A stretch of DNA of 64,000 nucleotides. It comes from Lactobacillus kitasatonis DSM 16761 = JCM 1039. Lineage in GTDB: Bacteria > Bacillota > Bacilli > Lactobacillales > Lactobacillaceae. A program made the position numbers and the translations under genes. Shown here piece after piece: positions 31,451 through 41,803 of this stretch. Positions within the stretch are counted from its first letter, which is position 1. Every line of letters starts with the position of its first letter. Where the stretch lies: positions 155,705 through 219,704 of the forward strand of contig NZ_BALU01000002.1 of NCBI RefSeq assembly GCF_000615285.1, read 5' to 3'. Under the pieces are notes generated by a model. That model made no database searches. It was not told where the DNA came from and worked only from the letters and a program-made list of their open reading frames with translations.

Positions 31451-32881
31451 ATGGTTGAATCACAAAACAATCCTAAAAAGATGATGTGGACGACCTTGGC
31501 AATGATGGCCTTCTCTACTGTATGGGGATTTGGTAACGTTGTTAACGGCTACGTCTACTTTGATGGAACAAAGGTCATCTTCAGTTGGATCGTAATGTTC
31601 CTTCTCTACTTTGTTCCTTATGCACTGATGGTTGGTGAACTAGGTGCCACTTTCAAGAATGCTGAAGGTGGGGTTTCATCCTGGGTTAACGCCACAATGG
31701 GTGCGAAATGGGCTTACTACGCTGGTTGGACTTACTGGGCCTGCCACGTTGTTTACATTTCAAGTAAAGGTACCGGTGGTTTAAGAGCTATGGCTTGGGG
31801 TATTTTTGGTAATACTCATTGGTACGATGGCTTGCCAACTGCTTGGACTCAATTTGCAACTTTAGTTGTATTCTTATTCTTCTGCTGGGTTGCCAGTCGT
31901 GGTATTCCAGTATTGAAGAGTTTGGCTACTGTTGCTGGTTCTTCAATGTTCATCATGTCAATTTTGTTCATTATCATGATGTTCGCTGCTCCAGCAATTA
32001 ACCCACATGCTGGTTTTTACAGCATTAACTTCAACTGGAAGAACTTAATGCCAACATTTAATGTTAAGTACTTTACTTCACTTTCAATTTTGGTATTTGC
32101 CGTTGGTGGTTGTGAAAAGATCTCTCCTTATGTAAATAAGGTTAAGGATCCGTCAAAGAACTTCCCTAAGGCAATGATGGCTCTTGCAATCATGGTTATG
32201 GTTTCAGCTATCTTGGGTACCTTTGCTATGGCATTAATGTTCGATCCTAAGGTAGTTAACGCTAACCTTAACGAATACATTTCAAACGGTGCTTACATGG
32301 CCTTCCAAAAGCTTGGTGAATATTACCATGTGGGTGGTTTATTCATGTACATTTATTCATGGTGTAACGTAATTGGCCAATTCTCAACTTTGGTAATTAG
32401 TATCGACGCTCCACTTAGAATGCTTTTAGGTAGTAAAGAAGCTAAAGAATTTATTCCTAAGAGTTTACTTAAGGTTAATAAGCACGGTGCTTACATCAAT
32501 GGTATCTGGATGGTAGTTGTTTTGTCAGGTGGTTTGATTGCAATTCAAGCACTTGTACCTAACGCTCAAGCTGTTATGGCACAACTTGTTAAGTTAAACT
32601 CAACTACAATGCCACTTCGTTATCTTTGGGTATTCGCAGCCTACATTGCTTTAAGAAAGCATCAAGAAAAATTTGAGACTACTTATCAAATGACTAAGTC
32701 TCAAGCACTTGCCTATACCGCTGGTATTTGGTGTTTCTTGGTTACTGCTGCATGTTGTCTCTTTGGTATCTATTCACCAGATCCATTCACATTATTCTTG
32801 AACATCTTAACTCCAATTATTTTAATTGCATTAGGTTTGATCCTTCCAACAATTAAGAAACATGAAGATGCTAAAGCTTAA
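31451..32881 (+). CDS. APC-superfamily amino acid permease
   Basis: 476 residues with twelve predicted membrane helices. The N-terminal FSTVWGFGNVVNGY unwound-helix region and the AEGGVSSWVNATMG loop place it in the same subfamily as the frameshifted gene at 1406-3030, similar to glutamate/GABA antiporter-like permeases. Ligand unknown. Intact, with AGGAG before the ATG and a cre-like site upstream. Codon use is strongly biased, suggesting high expression. Confidence 0.88.
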   Translation: MVESQNNPKKMMWTTLAMMAFSTVWGFGNVVNGYVYFDGTKVIFSWIVMFLLYFVPYALMVGELGATFKNAEGGVSSWVNATMGAKWAYYAGWTYWACHVVYISSKGTGGLRAMAWGIFGNTHWYDGLPTAWTQFATLVVFLFFCWVASRGIPVLKSLATVAGSSMFIMSILFIIMMFAAPAINPHAGFYSINFNWKNLMPTFNVKYFTSLSILVFAVGGCEKISPYVNKVKDPSKNFPKAMMALAIMVMVSAILGTFAMALMFDPKVVNANLNEYISNGAYMAFQKLGEYYHVGGLFMYIYSWCNVIGQFSTLVISIDAPLRMLLGSKEAKEFIPKSLLKVNKHGAYINGIWMVVVLSGGLIAIQALVPNAQAVMAQLVKLNSTTMPLRYLWVFAAYIALRKHQEKFETTYQMTKSQALAYTAGIWCFLVTAACCLFGIYSPDPFTLFLNILTPIILIALGLILPTIKKHEDAKA

Positions 32882-32895
32882 TTAATAAAGCAAAC

Positions 32896-32930
32896 AAAAA
32901 TAGCGATGATTAAAATCATCGCTATTTTTT
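32896..32930. terminator. Bidirectional terminator
   Basis: A perfect 15-bp stem (AAAAATAGCGATGAT / ATCATCGCTATTTTT, loop TAAA) between the convergent permease and surface protein genes. Confidence 0.9.
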
Positions 32931-32942
32931 CTATCTAAAATT

Positions 32943-34577
32943 TTACTTAGTTAATGTTTGACTGCTTTCAAGCAATTCAGCACGTTGAGCTAAGTTAGTG
33001 TAAAGTCTGTTGTTTGCTACTGCAATACCTTCAATTTCACGACCAGTGTGGAATTGGTAAGTATCCTTAACTTCACCATTCTTAGCAATCTTAGCAATTA
33101 CATCGTTAAATGCAATGTAGAAGTTATTGTTCTTAGGATCATAAGTGAAGCCTTGCGTGTAAGTGTTTGAAACAATTCCGCCCTTAGTTGCACCTACAAT
33201 AGTTGGATACCAGTTGTCACCTTTACGGTTGAATTCCCAGTATTCAGTTTGATCGTCAGCCTTGTTGTAAGTAGTAGTGTACATCTTGTTATCACTTACG
33301 ATAACACCGTTTTGAAAGTAACGACCCTCTGAATCACTACCATTCCAGCATTTAATAGTCCAGATCTTGTTAATGCACATATCACTCTTACGGATTTGAA
33401 CCAATTCTGTTGAGAAGTTACTCTTGTATGAAACCTTGTTATTGTTGTTCAATACATAGATATACTTGTCAGTAGAACCCATAGCTTGACCGTGACCAAT
33501 TGGAATGTAAGGACTTACCTTGATATTCTTAGCATAAGAATTAAACTTCTTTTGTGACATATCAAGTAAGTATTGACCGTTGAAGGCGTTAGTCAAGTTG
33601 TTCAAGTTGTAACCTACAATGTGACCATCAGTAATGGTAGTACTACTTAACAAACTAGTGTAAAGCCAACCATTTGACATGGTGATACCTTCAGGAATAT
33701 GACCAACACGGTTAATGTAGTCATCGTCCTTAATGTCTCTAGCAACACTCAATAAAACTGGTTGGAAGAAACGAGTCTTAAAGGTTAAATTACCACCATC
33801 ACTTGCATAAGTATGTCTAGACTTATCTGGAGCAAAATCAGTCTTAGTTACATAGTTAGCTGAACTACCATAATAAGTCTTCCAAGATTTCAAGTTACCA
33901 TCAAATGACTTTGCTGTAACCTTACCTGCGTCAGCAATGCCTTCCTTGGTACTCTTTCTAACAGTTACCTTAACTGTTGCCTTAGCACTACCATAACTGT
34001 ACTTAACATTGTAAGTACCTGGATCAGTACAGTCGATCATGTCTTCAGATACATCTACATCTTGATTATCGATTACTGTACCCATATTGTTGGTTACATA
34101 ACTAATTGCATCAGTAGGATCAAAGAGGTAGTGACTATTTCTTACCAAACTTACGGTCTTTGGAACAGCAATTGTATTTCTAGTGAAGTAGTTTTGGTTT
34201 ACGTAACCAACCTTACGGCCATCTACGTAAATACGCCAATAAGTACCATTATCTCTAGTCTTAATACTTTGATCTGATTGGATATGTGCGTATTGGTAGT
34301 CACTAGCATCAGCAATCTTGCCAGAAGGTTTACCACTGCTAATCTTCTTATAAACATTGTAGTGTCTACCACTACCTACTTTAACCATCAAATCGTAAGA
34401 ATTACTGGTTTGAACTGGTCCCTTTTTACTATCACTAGAGCTAGTTGTATTCTTATCTGTTGTATTGCTTGCTGAGTTAGCGTCAGCAGCATTAACAGGT
34501 TTAGCATAGCCCATTAACAAACCTACACTAAGTGCTACAGCTGATGTAGCGGTTAAAATTTTATTTGTATACTTCAA
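32943..34577 (-). CDS. Secreted surface protein with SH3/GW-like, Ig-like and propeller-like parts
   Basis: 544 residues. A signal peptide (about 1-30, cleavage likely after PVNA) and a Ser/Thr/Asn-rich linker lead to a GW/SH3-like module (about 60-135, ending DGRKVGYVNQNYF), an Ig-like domain (about 138-208, ending ATVKVTVRK) and a C-terminal region of about 300 residues with repeated strand pairs such as NGWLYTSLLS, DKYIYVLNNN, DNKMYTTTYN and NNNFYIAFND, consistent with a beta-propeller. No LPXTG or membrane anchor; attachment may be through the N-terminal module. Likely cell-wall or S-layer associated. Ligand unknown. Confidence 0.75.
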   Translation of the reverse strand: MKYTNKILTATSAVALSVGLLMGYAKPVNAADANSASNTTDKNTTSSSDSKKGPVQTSNSYDLMVKVGSGRHYNVYKKISSGKPSGKIADASDYQYAHIQSDQSIKTRDNGTYWRIYVDGRKVGYVNQNYFTRNTIAVPKTVSLVRNSHYLFDPTDAISYVTNNMGTVIDNQDVDVSEDMIDCTDPGTYNVKYSYGSAKATVKVTVRKSTKEGIADAGKVTAKSFDGNLKSWKTYYGSSANYVTKTDFAPDKSRHTYASDGGNLTFKTRFFQPVLLSVARDIKDDDYINRVGHIPEGITMSNGWLYTSLLSSTTITDGHIVGYNLNNLTNAFNGQYLLDMSQKKFNSYAKNIKVSPYIPIGHGQAMGSTDKYIYVLNNNNKVSYKSNFSTELVQIRKSDMCINKIWTIKCWNGSDSEGRYFQNGVIVSDNKMYTTTYNKADDQTEYWEFNRKGDNWYPTIVGATKGGIVSNTYTQGFTYDPKNNNFYIAFNDVIAKIAKNGEVKDTYQFHTGREIEGIAVANNRLYTNLAQRAELLESSQTLTK

Positions 34578-34678
34578 GCCTATCCTCCGATATTACATAA
34601 TCTTGATTTTACATTGATATTATAATATATAAAATTCTCTCACGAAAATACAATTTCAATACAAGTAAGTCTCATTAT

Positions 34679-34707
34679 TTGACACTTTTATTACGAAGTG
34701 ATTTAAT
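34679..34707 (+). promoter_or_regulatory. clpP promoter
   Basis: TTGACA (34679-34684) and TTTAAT (34702-34707) are 17 bases apart; the -10 box touches the CIRCE operator. Confidence 0.75.
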
Positions 34708-34733
34708 TAGCACTGTACTTGAATGAGTGCTAA
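34707..34733 (+). promoter_or_regulatory. CIRCE operator (HrcA) upstream of clpP
   Basis: TTAGCACTG-N9-GAGTGCTAA matches CIRCE (TTAGCACTC-N9-GAGTGCTAA) in 17 of 18 arm positions. It follows the -10 box, the classical place for HrcA repression. No CtsR heptad repeat was seen. Confidence 0.85.
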
Positions 34734-34766
34734 TTAAATATAACGAAAAATTTAGGAGGCAAATAT

Positions 34767-35351
34767 ATGCTAGTACCTACAGTTATTGAACAAACTGCTC
34801 GTGGCGAACGTGCTTACGACATATACTCACGTTTGCTTAAAGACAGAATTATCATGTTGAGTGGTGAAATTAATGACCAAATGGCCAACTCAATCATTGC
34901 TCAATTGCTCTTCTTAGATGCTCAAGACAACACTAAGGATATTTCACTTTACATCAACTCTCCTGGTGGTGTGATCACTTCAGGTCTTGCAATTATGGAC
35001 ACCATGAACTTTATTAAGTCAGATGTTTCAACTATTGCAATTGGCATGGCTGCTTCAATGGCTTCCATCCTTTTGACCAGTGGTACTAAAGGTAAGCGTT
35101 TCGCACTTCCTAACTCCACTGTCCTTATTCACCAACCATTAGGTGGTGCTCAAGGTCAACAAACTGATATTCAAATTGCAGCTAACGAAATTTTAAAGAG
35201 TCGTAAGAAGATTAACCAAATCTTACACGAAACTACCGGTCAACCTTTGGAAAAGATCCAAAAGGATACTGAACGTGATAACTACTTAACTGCAGAAGAA
35301 GCTAAGGAATACGGCTTGATTGACGAAATTATGGTCAACAAGAAGAAGTAA
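34767..35351 (+). CDS. clpP: ATP-dependent Clp protease proteolytic subunit
   Basis: 194 residues. Catalytic Ser in GMAASMAS near 98, His in LIHQPLGG near 123 and Asp in TERDNYLT near 172 form the intact triad. It forms a double heptamer barrel that degrades misfolded and regulatory proteins fed by Clp ATPases. AGGAGG lies 8 bases before the ATG. Alone on the plus strand, heat-shock controlled via the upstream CIRCE. Confidence 0.97.
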   Translation: MLVPTVIEQTARGERAYDIYSRLLKDRIIMLSGEINDQMANSIIAQLLFLDAQDNTKDISLYINSPGGVITSGLAIMDTMNFIKSDVSTIAIGMAASMASILLTSGTKGKRFALPNSTVLIHQPLGGAQGQQTDIQIAANEILKSRKKINQILHETTGQPLEKIQKDTERDNYLTAEEAKEYGLIDEIMVNKKK

Positions 35352-35367
35352 TCATTAATTGATTACG

Positions 35368-35402
35368 AAAAAAGATCACTTCGATTGAAGTGATCTTTTT
35401 TT
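35368..35402. terminator. Bidirectional terminator between clpP and whiA
   Basis: A perfect 14- to 15-bp stem (AAAAAGATCACTTC / GAAGTGATCTTTTT, loop GATT). Confidence 0.92.
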
Positions 35403-36336
35403 ATGCTCTTAAATTTTCTGCAATTTCATGTAATTTCTTAAAGCGGTGATTTACCCCTGACTTTGAAATAGGACCATCAGGAATTTGATCGGCTACTTCT
35501 TTTAAGGTTAATTCAGGATGAGCCAATCTAAAGCGAGCTAAGACTTGCAATTTTTCAGATAGATCATCCAATCCCTTTTCTGCTTGAATTGTTTGAATGT
35601 CTTCTACTTGCTTAGCTGAAGCTGATGCTGTCTTTTTCATATTTGCCGTGTCACAGTTAACTAAACGATTAACTGAATTACGCATATCACGCATAATCCG
35701 CAAATCTTCAAAATTAAGCATGGCATTTAACGCACCTACGATATGCAAAAAATCACCGATCTTTTCAGCTTCTTTAAGGTAAACGATATAACCTCTTCTT
35801 CTCTTAGTCATCTTGGCATTTAAATAGAAATATTCATTCATTATCTTAGCCAAATCTTCATTATGATCTTCGTAAGTTGAATAAATTTCCAAGTGATAAC
35901 GACTGGTTTCAGGGTTATTGACGCTACCGCCGGCTAAAAAAGCACCGCGTAAGTATGACATAGCTCCTTCACGAGATTTTCTAATTCGTTCAGGAATTCT
36001 AGTTACTAATCCCTTTTCAGGATCCCAAATCTGCAAGTTCTCTAAAATTTCTTGTACTTTTTGATTAAGACGAACCAAATATTGATTATTCTTCTTTAAT
36101 TTCATTTTGCGTGAAACAATCAATAACGGTTCAATACCATACGCTGTTTTGATTAATTTAAAAATACGCCGTGCAATCGCAGGATTTTCCGTTGTAATAT
36201 CTAAACTAAATTGATGATCGTGAAGATTCAAAACTCCGTTCATCCGCAAAAAAGCAGCTAACTCTGCTTTTGCATGCTCTGGATGCACCTCAAGCGAAGT
36301 TAGCTCCTTTTTGACTTCACTAGCATAACTAGCCAT
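35401..36336 (-). CDS. whiA: DNA-binding protein WhiA
   Basis: 311 residues. N-terminal LAGLIDADG-like fold without nuclease residues (about 15-190, RGAFLAGGSVNNPETSRYHLE) and a C-terminal helix-turn-helix (about 215-305, LTLKEVADQI and SGVNHRFKKL). In Firmicutes it affects division and chromosome segregation. It follows yvcK with a one-base overlap in the conserved rapZ-yvcK-whiA order. Confidence 0.95.
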   Translation of the reverse strand: MASYASEVKKELTSLEVHPEHAKAELAAFLRMNGVLNLHDHQFSLDITTENPAIARRIFKLIKTAYGIEPLLIVSRKMKLKKNNQYLVRLNQKVQEILENLQIWDPEKGLVTRIPERIRKSREGAMSYLRGAFLAGGSVNNPETSRYHLEIYSTYEDHNEDLAKIMNEYFYLNAKMTKRRRGYIVYLKEAEKIGDFLHIVGALNAMLNFEDLRIMRDMRNSVNRLVNCDTANMKKTASASAKQVEDIQTIQAEKGLDDLSEKLQVLARFRLAHPELTLKEVADQIPDGPISKSGVNHRFKKLHEIAENLRA

Positions 36337-37382
36337 TAATCATTTTCCTTCATTCTTTTTCGTGACATTGCCTCAAATGCCAGATTAATAATTTCCTTAG
36401 CTACTTTTTCACCATCATGGAAGACTAAACCATGTCTTTGGTCAATAAAGTCATCAGTAATTACACGGCATTCTTGTGCTCTTAAGCCTTCAAAATCATT
36501 TCTGACAGGTTCAAGATAGGCATCATAATCTTCCGGATGGAATTTACTCATATCAATTTTGGCGCCGTTAACCAAAGCAGTATTGATATAATGGCCGCCC
36601 AAGTGATTATTAATTACTTCTACGTGTTCCGCATCACTAAAGTGATCAGTTTCACCACGCTGAGTCATAATATTACAAATATAAATGACTTCGGCTTCAG
36701 TTTCGCGCACAGCTTGACCTAAGTTAGAAATCATTAAGTTAGGCAAAATTGAAGTAAATAAACTACCTGGTCCTAAAACAACGGCATCAGCTTGCATAAT
36801 TGAAGCAAGTACTGGAAGCACTGCTTTAGGTTCCGCATCTGAATCAGTATCGGTAACCCATACTCTCTTGATTCGCTTATCTTTAGAAGTAATTTCTGTT
36901 TCACCGGCTTGAGTAGTACCATCCACAAATTCCGCATTCAAAGTCAATGGCTCATTGGAAGCAGGGAAAACGTGACCGTCTACTCGCATCATCTTAGATA
37001 ATGATTGAACAGCATCGAAAATATTACCATGCATTTCATTTAAAGCGGCAATAATTAAATTACCAATCGCATGTCCTGAGAAGAATGCATCAGAGGAATC
37101 GAAACGGTATTGGAAAATGTCTTTTTCCTCTTGTGGTAAATCACTCAATGAAACCAATACATTTCTAATATCACCAGGTGGAACAACGTTAATAAAGTTT
37201 CGGATTGAACCGGATGAACCACCATCATCAGAAACTGTAACGATTGCAGTTATTTCCGCATTTTGCTTTTTTAAGGCATTCAAAATAACTGGTAGTCCTG
37301 TTCCCCCACCAATCACTACTACTCGTGGGCGTCTGCCTTTAATAACGCGCACGATTCTTGTTTCTCCGTATGACATTATCAT
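36336..37382 (-). CDS. yvcK: Gluconeogenesis/cell shape factor YvcK (CofD-like)
   Basis: 348 residues, or 346 from the third codon, also Met. Rossmann start [26 protein letters not shown] and the [13 protein letters not shown] loop are typical. YvcK binds UDP-GlcNAc and supports growth on gluconeogenic carbon and correct cell shape. Middle gene of the rapZ-yvcK-whiA unit, two bases after rapZ. Confidence 0.94.
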   Translation of the reverse strand: MIMSYGETRIVRVIKGRRPRVVVIGGGTGLPVILNALKKQNAEITAIVTVSDDGGSSGSIRNFINVVPPGDIRNVLVSLSDLPQEEKDIFQYRFDSSDAFFSGHAIGNLIIAALNEMHGNIFDAVQSLSKMMRVDGHVFPASNEPLTLNAEFVDGTTQAGETEITSKDKRIKRVWVTDTDSDAEPKAVLPVLASIMQADAVVLGPGSLFTSILPNLMISNLGQAVRETEAEVIYICNIMTQRGETDHFSDAEHVEVINNHLGGHYINTALVNGAKIDMSKFHPEDYDAYLEPVRNDFEGLRAQECRVITDDFIDQRHGLVFHDGEKVAKEIINLAFEAMSRKRMKEND

Positions 37383-37384
37383 GC

Positions 37385-38266
37385 CTACTTTCTAATATAG
37401 CGACTCACTTCACGGTGAGTAATATCGACTGGATACTTTTTAGCCAAATCGCGAGCAAGCTGTTGAGCAATTGATACACTACGGTGTTGACCACCAGTAC
37501 AACCAATTGCAATTGTGAATTTTTCTTTTCCTTCCTTGATATAACCAGGAATCGCTGTTTCAAGCAGATCTAACAACTTATGATAAAAGATCTGTGTTTC
37601 TTTTTTATTCATTACATAGTCAAAGACACGCTTATCTAATCCAGTAAATGGACGCAACTCTGGAATATAGAATGGATTTGGCAAAAAACGAACGTCCATT
37701 ACAATATCTGCATCAATTGGCATCCCGTACTTAAAACCAAATGACATTACTTCAATTGAAAATGGTTGTCGCTTGCGATCACTAAAGGCATTAATTAACT
37801 TTTTCTTTAATTCCTTAGTAGACAAATTAGAAGTATCGAGAATGTAGTTAGAACGATTTTTAATTGGAGTTAAAATATGGCGTTCTTCTTGAATACCATC
37901 AAGCAAGCGTCCCTTACCATTATTAGCTAATGGTGGCAAACGTCTCGTTTCTTTATATCTAGCTACTAAAACATCATCTGAAGCATCCAAGAAGAGAATA
38001 GTTGCTTGGACATTGCCATTATCCTCAAGCGAATTAACTTCATCTAATAAATCTGTGTAAAAACTTTTTACTCGTAAATCAATTACTACTGCTACTTTAT
38101 GGAAATCATTGGAATTATTGATCAAATCCCAGAAACTTCCTAGCAATGTGGGAGGAAGATTATCGACTACAAAATAGCCCATATCTTCAAGGTCATGAGC
38201 TACGACAGTCTTACCTGCCCCACTCATCCCCGTGACAATTAATAATTGTTTTTTCTCATCAGCCAT
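37385..38266 (-). CDS. rapZ: RNase adapter / nucleotide-binding protein RapZ (YvcJ)
   Basis: 293 residues. Walker [10 protein letters not shown], Walker B-like [10 protein letters not shown], and the C-terminal family motif [13 protein letters not shown]. The protein hydrolyses GTP in Bacillus, and in enterobacteria directs decay of small RNAs for glmS. Role in lactobacilli unproven. AGGAGG lies upstream; first gene of the operon. Confidence 0.94.
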   Translation of the reverse strand: MADEKKQLLIVTGMSGAGKTVVAHDLEDMGYFVVDNLPPTLLGSFWDLINNSNDFHKVAVVIDLRVKSFYTDLLDEVNSLEDNGNVQATILFLDASDDVLVARYKETRRLPPLANNGKGRLLDGIQEERHILTPIKNRSNYILDTSNLSTKELKKKLINAFSDRKRQPFSIEVMSFGFKYGMPIDADIVMDVRFLPNPFYIPELRPFTGLDKRVFDYVMNKKETQIFYHKLLDLLETAIPGYIKEGKEKFTIAIGCTGGQHRSVSIAQQLARDLAKKYPVDITHREVSRYIRK

Positions 38267-38322
38267 CGTTAGTTCCTCCTTGCATAAATTATATCATACA
38301 CCCGGGCGTTTCATTTTGACAG

Positions 38323-38346
38323 CAAAAAAAGAAGCCTTACGGCTTC
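38323..38346 (-). terminator. Terminator after the DUF308 gene
   Basis: A 6-bp stem (GAAGCC / GGCTTC, loop GTAA) followed on the minus strand by seven T. Confidence 0.75.
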
Positions 38347-38354
38347 CTTAATTA

Positions 38355-38897
38355 TTAACGGTGCATGAATGCTAATACGATTTCGTTGATTCCAAATACC
38401 AACAACCAGAATGCAACAAGCCATACCAAACTTAATGCAGCTAATACTGGGTTGAAGATCAAGCAAACTGCAATGATCAAACTGATAATATTCAAAATCA
38501 AGTTAAAGATGAAGTAGCCACCTGAGAAATCACGTAAGTGCCATGAGAACGCAATACCAACAGCTGAGTCTACAAAGAACCAAATTGCAAATAAGTATGC
38601 AATGGTCAAGCTACCTACATCATATGAGCATAAGAACAAAATACCCACAATAATGTCTAACACACCTGAAATAATTGCTACCCAACTGCGTGAGAAGAAT
38701 GCTCTAAAACGTGAATAGCCAGCTAACCATACTAAACCTTGAACAATTGAAATAATTGCAAAAATCAATACGAATGCGTGTAAACCTTTAGCAGGGTGTC
38801 TAAGTAGCACGAATGCAGCTACAACCATCAAGATACCTGCGATAAAGGCTCCCCAGTCGAATCTGCGGTTATCTCTAGAACTAGAAAAAATATCCAT
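38355..38897 (-). CDS. HdeD/DUF308 family membrane protein
   Basis: 180 residues with six hydrophobic helices in three internally similar pairs, as in HdeD (acid-resistance membrane protein of enterobacteria). The charged start MDIFSSSRDNRRFDWG and the basic end FMHR face inward by the positive-inside rule. In lactobacilli the role is unproven; acid tolerance is a guess by family. Single gene between uvrA and rapZ, with AAGGAGG at the start. Confidence 0.8.
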   Translation of the reverse strand: MDIFSSSRDNRRFDWGAFIAGILMVVAAFVLLRHPAKGLHAFVLIFAIISIVQGLVWLAGYSRFRAFFSRSWVAIISGVLDIIVGILFLCSYDVGSLTIAYLFAIWFFVDSAVGIAFSWHLRDFSGGYFIFNLILNIISLIIAVCLIFNPVLAALSLVWLVAFWLLVFGINEIVLAFMHR

Positions 38898-38962
38898 TTT
38901 ATCCTCCTTGTTACATATTACATATTTTACACTTATTTAAGGATAAAAGATAACTTCCAATT

Positions 38963-41803
38963 CTATTTTTGCACTTCTTTAGTTAATTTAGTATCACGCT
39001 CTAAAACTGGCTTGAGATATTGGCCAGTATAACTTTCTTTAACTTGAGCAACTTCCTCTGGCGTACCAGTGGCAACAACTTGACCACCGCCATCTCCGCC
39101 TTCAGGACCCAAGTCGATCAACCAATCGGCATTCTTAATCACGTCAAGGTTGTGTTCAATAATTAAAACAGTGTTTCCTTCATCAACTAAACGTTGTAAT
39201 ACTTCAAGCAAACGCTTGATATCATCTGTATGCAATCCAGTAGTTGGTTCATCAAGGATGTAGAAGTTCTTACCAGTAGACAATTTTTGAAGTTCTGCGG
39301 CTAACTTCATTCTTTGAGCCTCACCACCAGAAAGTGTAGTAGCTGATTGACCCAATTTGACGTAGCCTAAACCAACATCAACGATAGTTTGCAGCTTACG
39401 TTGTATCTTAGGAATGTTTTCAAAGAACTTGCATGCTTCATTAATAGTCATGTCCAACACTTGAGCAATATTCTTACCACGGTAAGTTACTTCAAGTGTT
39501 TCTGAATTATATCTGCTACCATGACATACTTCACAAGGTACATAAACATCTGGCAAAAAGTTCATTTCAATTTTGATAATTCCGTCGCCGTGGCAAGCTT
39601 CACAACGTCCACCCTTCACATTAAATGAAAAACGAGCTTTGGTATAACCACGCATTTTTGCTTCGTTAGTTTGAGCAAAAAGGGTTCTAATATCATCAAA
39701 GACACTAGTATAAGTTGCAGGGTTACTGCGAGGCGTTCTACCAATTGGACTCTGATCAATATCAATAATCTTTTCGATATTCTTGTAGCCTTTAATGAAC
39801 TTGTACTTACCAGGCTTAGTTGAATTGTGATTTAGTTTTTGAGCTAAAGCACGTTTCAAAATCATATTAACTAAAGTTGATTTACCTGAACCTGAAACGC
39901 CGCTAACTACAATAAATTTGCCTAATGGAAACTTAACGTCAATATTCTTTAAGTTATTCTCTTGTGCACCAGTGATCGTAATAAATTTGCCATTACCCTT
40001 ACGACGCTTCAATGGTACTGGCACAAATTTCTTGCCGGAAAGATATTGACCTGTTAATGAGTTAGGATTCTTTTCTACTTCTTCTGGGGTACCTTGTGCC
40101 ATAACTTTACCACCATATACACCAGCACCCGGCCCCATATCTACCAAGTAATCGGCTTGACGCATAGTTTCGTCATCGTGTTCAACCACAATTAGTGAGT
40201 TGCCCAAATCACGCATTCGCTTAAGGGAAGCAATCAGACGGTCATTATCACGTTGGTGCAAACCAATTGATGGTTCATCTAGTACATACATAACGCCAGA
40301 TAAGTTAGAACCAATTTGCGTAGCCAAACGAATTCTTTGAGCTTCACCACCGGACAAGGTATTAGCTGAACGAGAAAGGGTTAAGTAATCTAGACCAACA
40401 CTATCTAGGAATGAAAGACGATCTTTTACTTCTTTCAAAATTGGCTTAGCAATAACTGTTTCTTGTTCACTAAGTTTAACGCTCTTGAAGAAATCCAATG
40501 CCTTATTAATGGATAAATCTGATGCTTCAGCAATGTCCTTACCCATAACCTTGACTGCTAATGCCTTTTCATTAAGACGTTTGCCATGACAAGTAGCACA
40601 GGTTAATTCGGTCATGTACTTACCCATTACATCACGCATAAACTTAGACATTGGCCGCTTGTAACGACGTTCAACATTAGCCATTACACCTTCAAATGGT
40701 TGGGTGGTGTCATTAACGCCAAAATCACCAGTAACGTGGAACTTTACAGGCTTTGTGGAGCCATGCAAAACAATATCTCTTTGACGCTTGGTTAATTTAT
40801 TAAATGGCTTGTCCATTGGGATCTTCAATGCTTCACAAGCTTGTTCAAGCATTTCTGAATAATAGTTAGAAGTCTTCCATGGAGCAAGTGCGCCTTCAGC
40901 CAAAGTCAGACTTTTATCTGGAACAACCAAATCTTCATCCACAGCAAGCTTTACACCTAAGCCGTCACAGTCAGGACAAGCACCAAATGGAGCGTTAAAT
41001 GAAAACAGTCTAGGCTCCATTTCACCAACTGTAAAACCGCACTTAGGACAAGCATAGTATTCAGAAAAGTTTAGCATTTCGCCGCCAATGACATCGACGT
41101 TCATGTATCCATCTGACAAACGCAATGCAGCTTCAACTGAATCGAACAGACGAGATTTAATGCTATCTTTTACAATTAAACGGTCAACTACAATGTCGAT
41201 TGAGTGACGTTTATTCTTTTCAAGATTGAATTCTTCGCCAATTTCGTGCATTTCGCCATCAACAATAACGCGAACATAACCTGCACGTTGAACTCGCTTG
41301 AAGACTTCTTTGTGTTCACCACGCTTGGAACGAACTACAGGAGCCAACAATTGGATCTTAGTTCTTTCAGGTAATTCCATAATTCGATCAACCATTTGAT
41401 CAACGGATTGTCTTTCAATTAACGTACCATCGTTAGGACAAATTGGGTGACCAACTCTAGCCCAAAGAAGACGCAAATAATCATTAATTTCGGTAACCGT
41501 CCCTACAGTTGAACGAGGGTTATGTGACGTAGTCTTTTGATCAATTGAAATAGCTGGATTCAAACCATCAATTGAATCGACATCTGGTTTATCCATTTGT
41601 CCCAAAAATTGTCTAGCATAACTAGATAATGATTGAACATAACGTCGTCTACCTTCAGCATAAAGCGTATCAAATGCTAAAGAACTTTTACCAGAACCAG
41701 ATAAACCAGTAATTACTACTAATTTATCTTTAGGAATGGTTAAATTAATATCTTTTAAATTATGTTCACGTGCTCCGCGAATAACAATTTTATCATTTGC
41801 CAT
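38963..41803 (-). CDS. uvrA: Excinuclease ABC subunit A
   Basis: 946 residues from ATG 41803, preceded by AAGGGAAG; a longer frame to 41890 lies wholly inside uvrB and is not expected. Two ABC ATPase modules ([14 protein letters not shown] near 31-44; [12 protein letters not shown] near 640) and zinc fingers (CPKC...CPDC and CEAC...CEVC). It detects DNA damage with UvrB in nucleotide excision repair. It overlaps uvrB by 11 bases. Confidence 0.97.
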   Translation of the reverse strand: MANDKIVIRGAREHNLKDINLTIPKDKLVVITGLSGSGKSSLAFDTLYAEGRRRYVQSLSSYARQFLGQMDKPDVDSIDGLNPAISIDQKTTSHNPRSTVGTVTEINDYLRLLWARVGHPICPNDGTLIERQSVDQMVDRIMELPERTKIQLLAPVVRSKRGEHKEVFKRVQRAGYVRVIVDGEMHEIGEEFNLEKNKRHSIDIVVDRLIVKDSIKSRLFDSVEAALRLSDGYMNVDVIGGEMLNFSEYYACPKCGFTVGEMEPRLFSFNAPFGACPDCDGLGVKLAVDEDLVVPDKSLTLAEGALAPWKTSNYYSEMLEQACEALKIPMDKPFNKLTKRQRDIVLHGSTKPVKFHVTGDFGVNDTTQPFEGVMANVERRYKRPMSKFMRDVMGKYMTELTCATCHGKRLNEKALAVKVMGKDIAEASDLSINKALDFFKSVKLSEQETVIAKPILKEVKDRLSFLDSVGLDYLTLSRSANTLSGGEAQRIRLATQIGSNLSGVMYVLDEPSIGLHQRDNDRLIASLKRMRDLGNSLIVVEHDDETMRQADYLVDMGPGAGVYGGKVMAQGTPEEVEKNPNSLTGQYLSGKKFVPVPLKRRKGNGKFITITGAQENNLKNIDVKFPLGKFIVVSGVSGSGKSTLVNMILKRALAQKLNHNSTKPGKYKFIKGYKNIEKIIDIDQSPIGRTPRSNPATYTSVFDDIRTLFAQTNEAKMRGYTKARFSFNVKGGRCEACHGDGIIKIEMNFLPDVYVPCEVCHGSRYNSETLEVTYRGKNIAQVLDMTINEACKFFENIPKIQRKLQTIVDVGLGYVKLGQSATTLSGGEAQRMKLAAELQKLSTGKNFYILDEPTTGLHTDDIKRLLEVLQRLVDEGNTVLIIEHNLDVIKNADWLIDLGPEGGDGGGQVVATGTPEEVAQVKESYTGQYLKPVLERDTKLTKEVQK

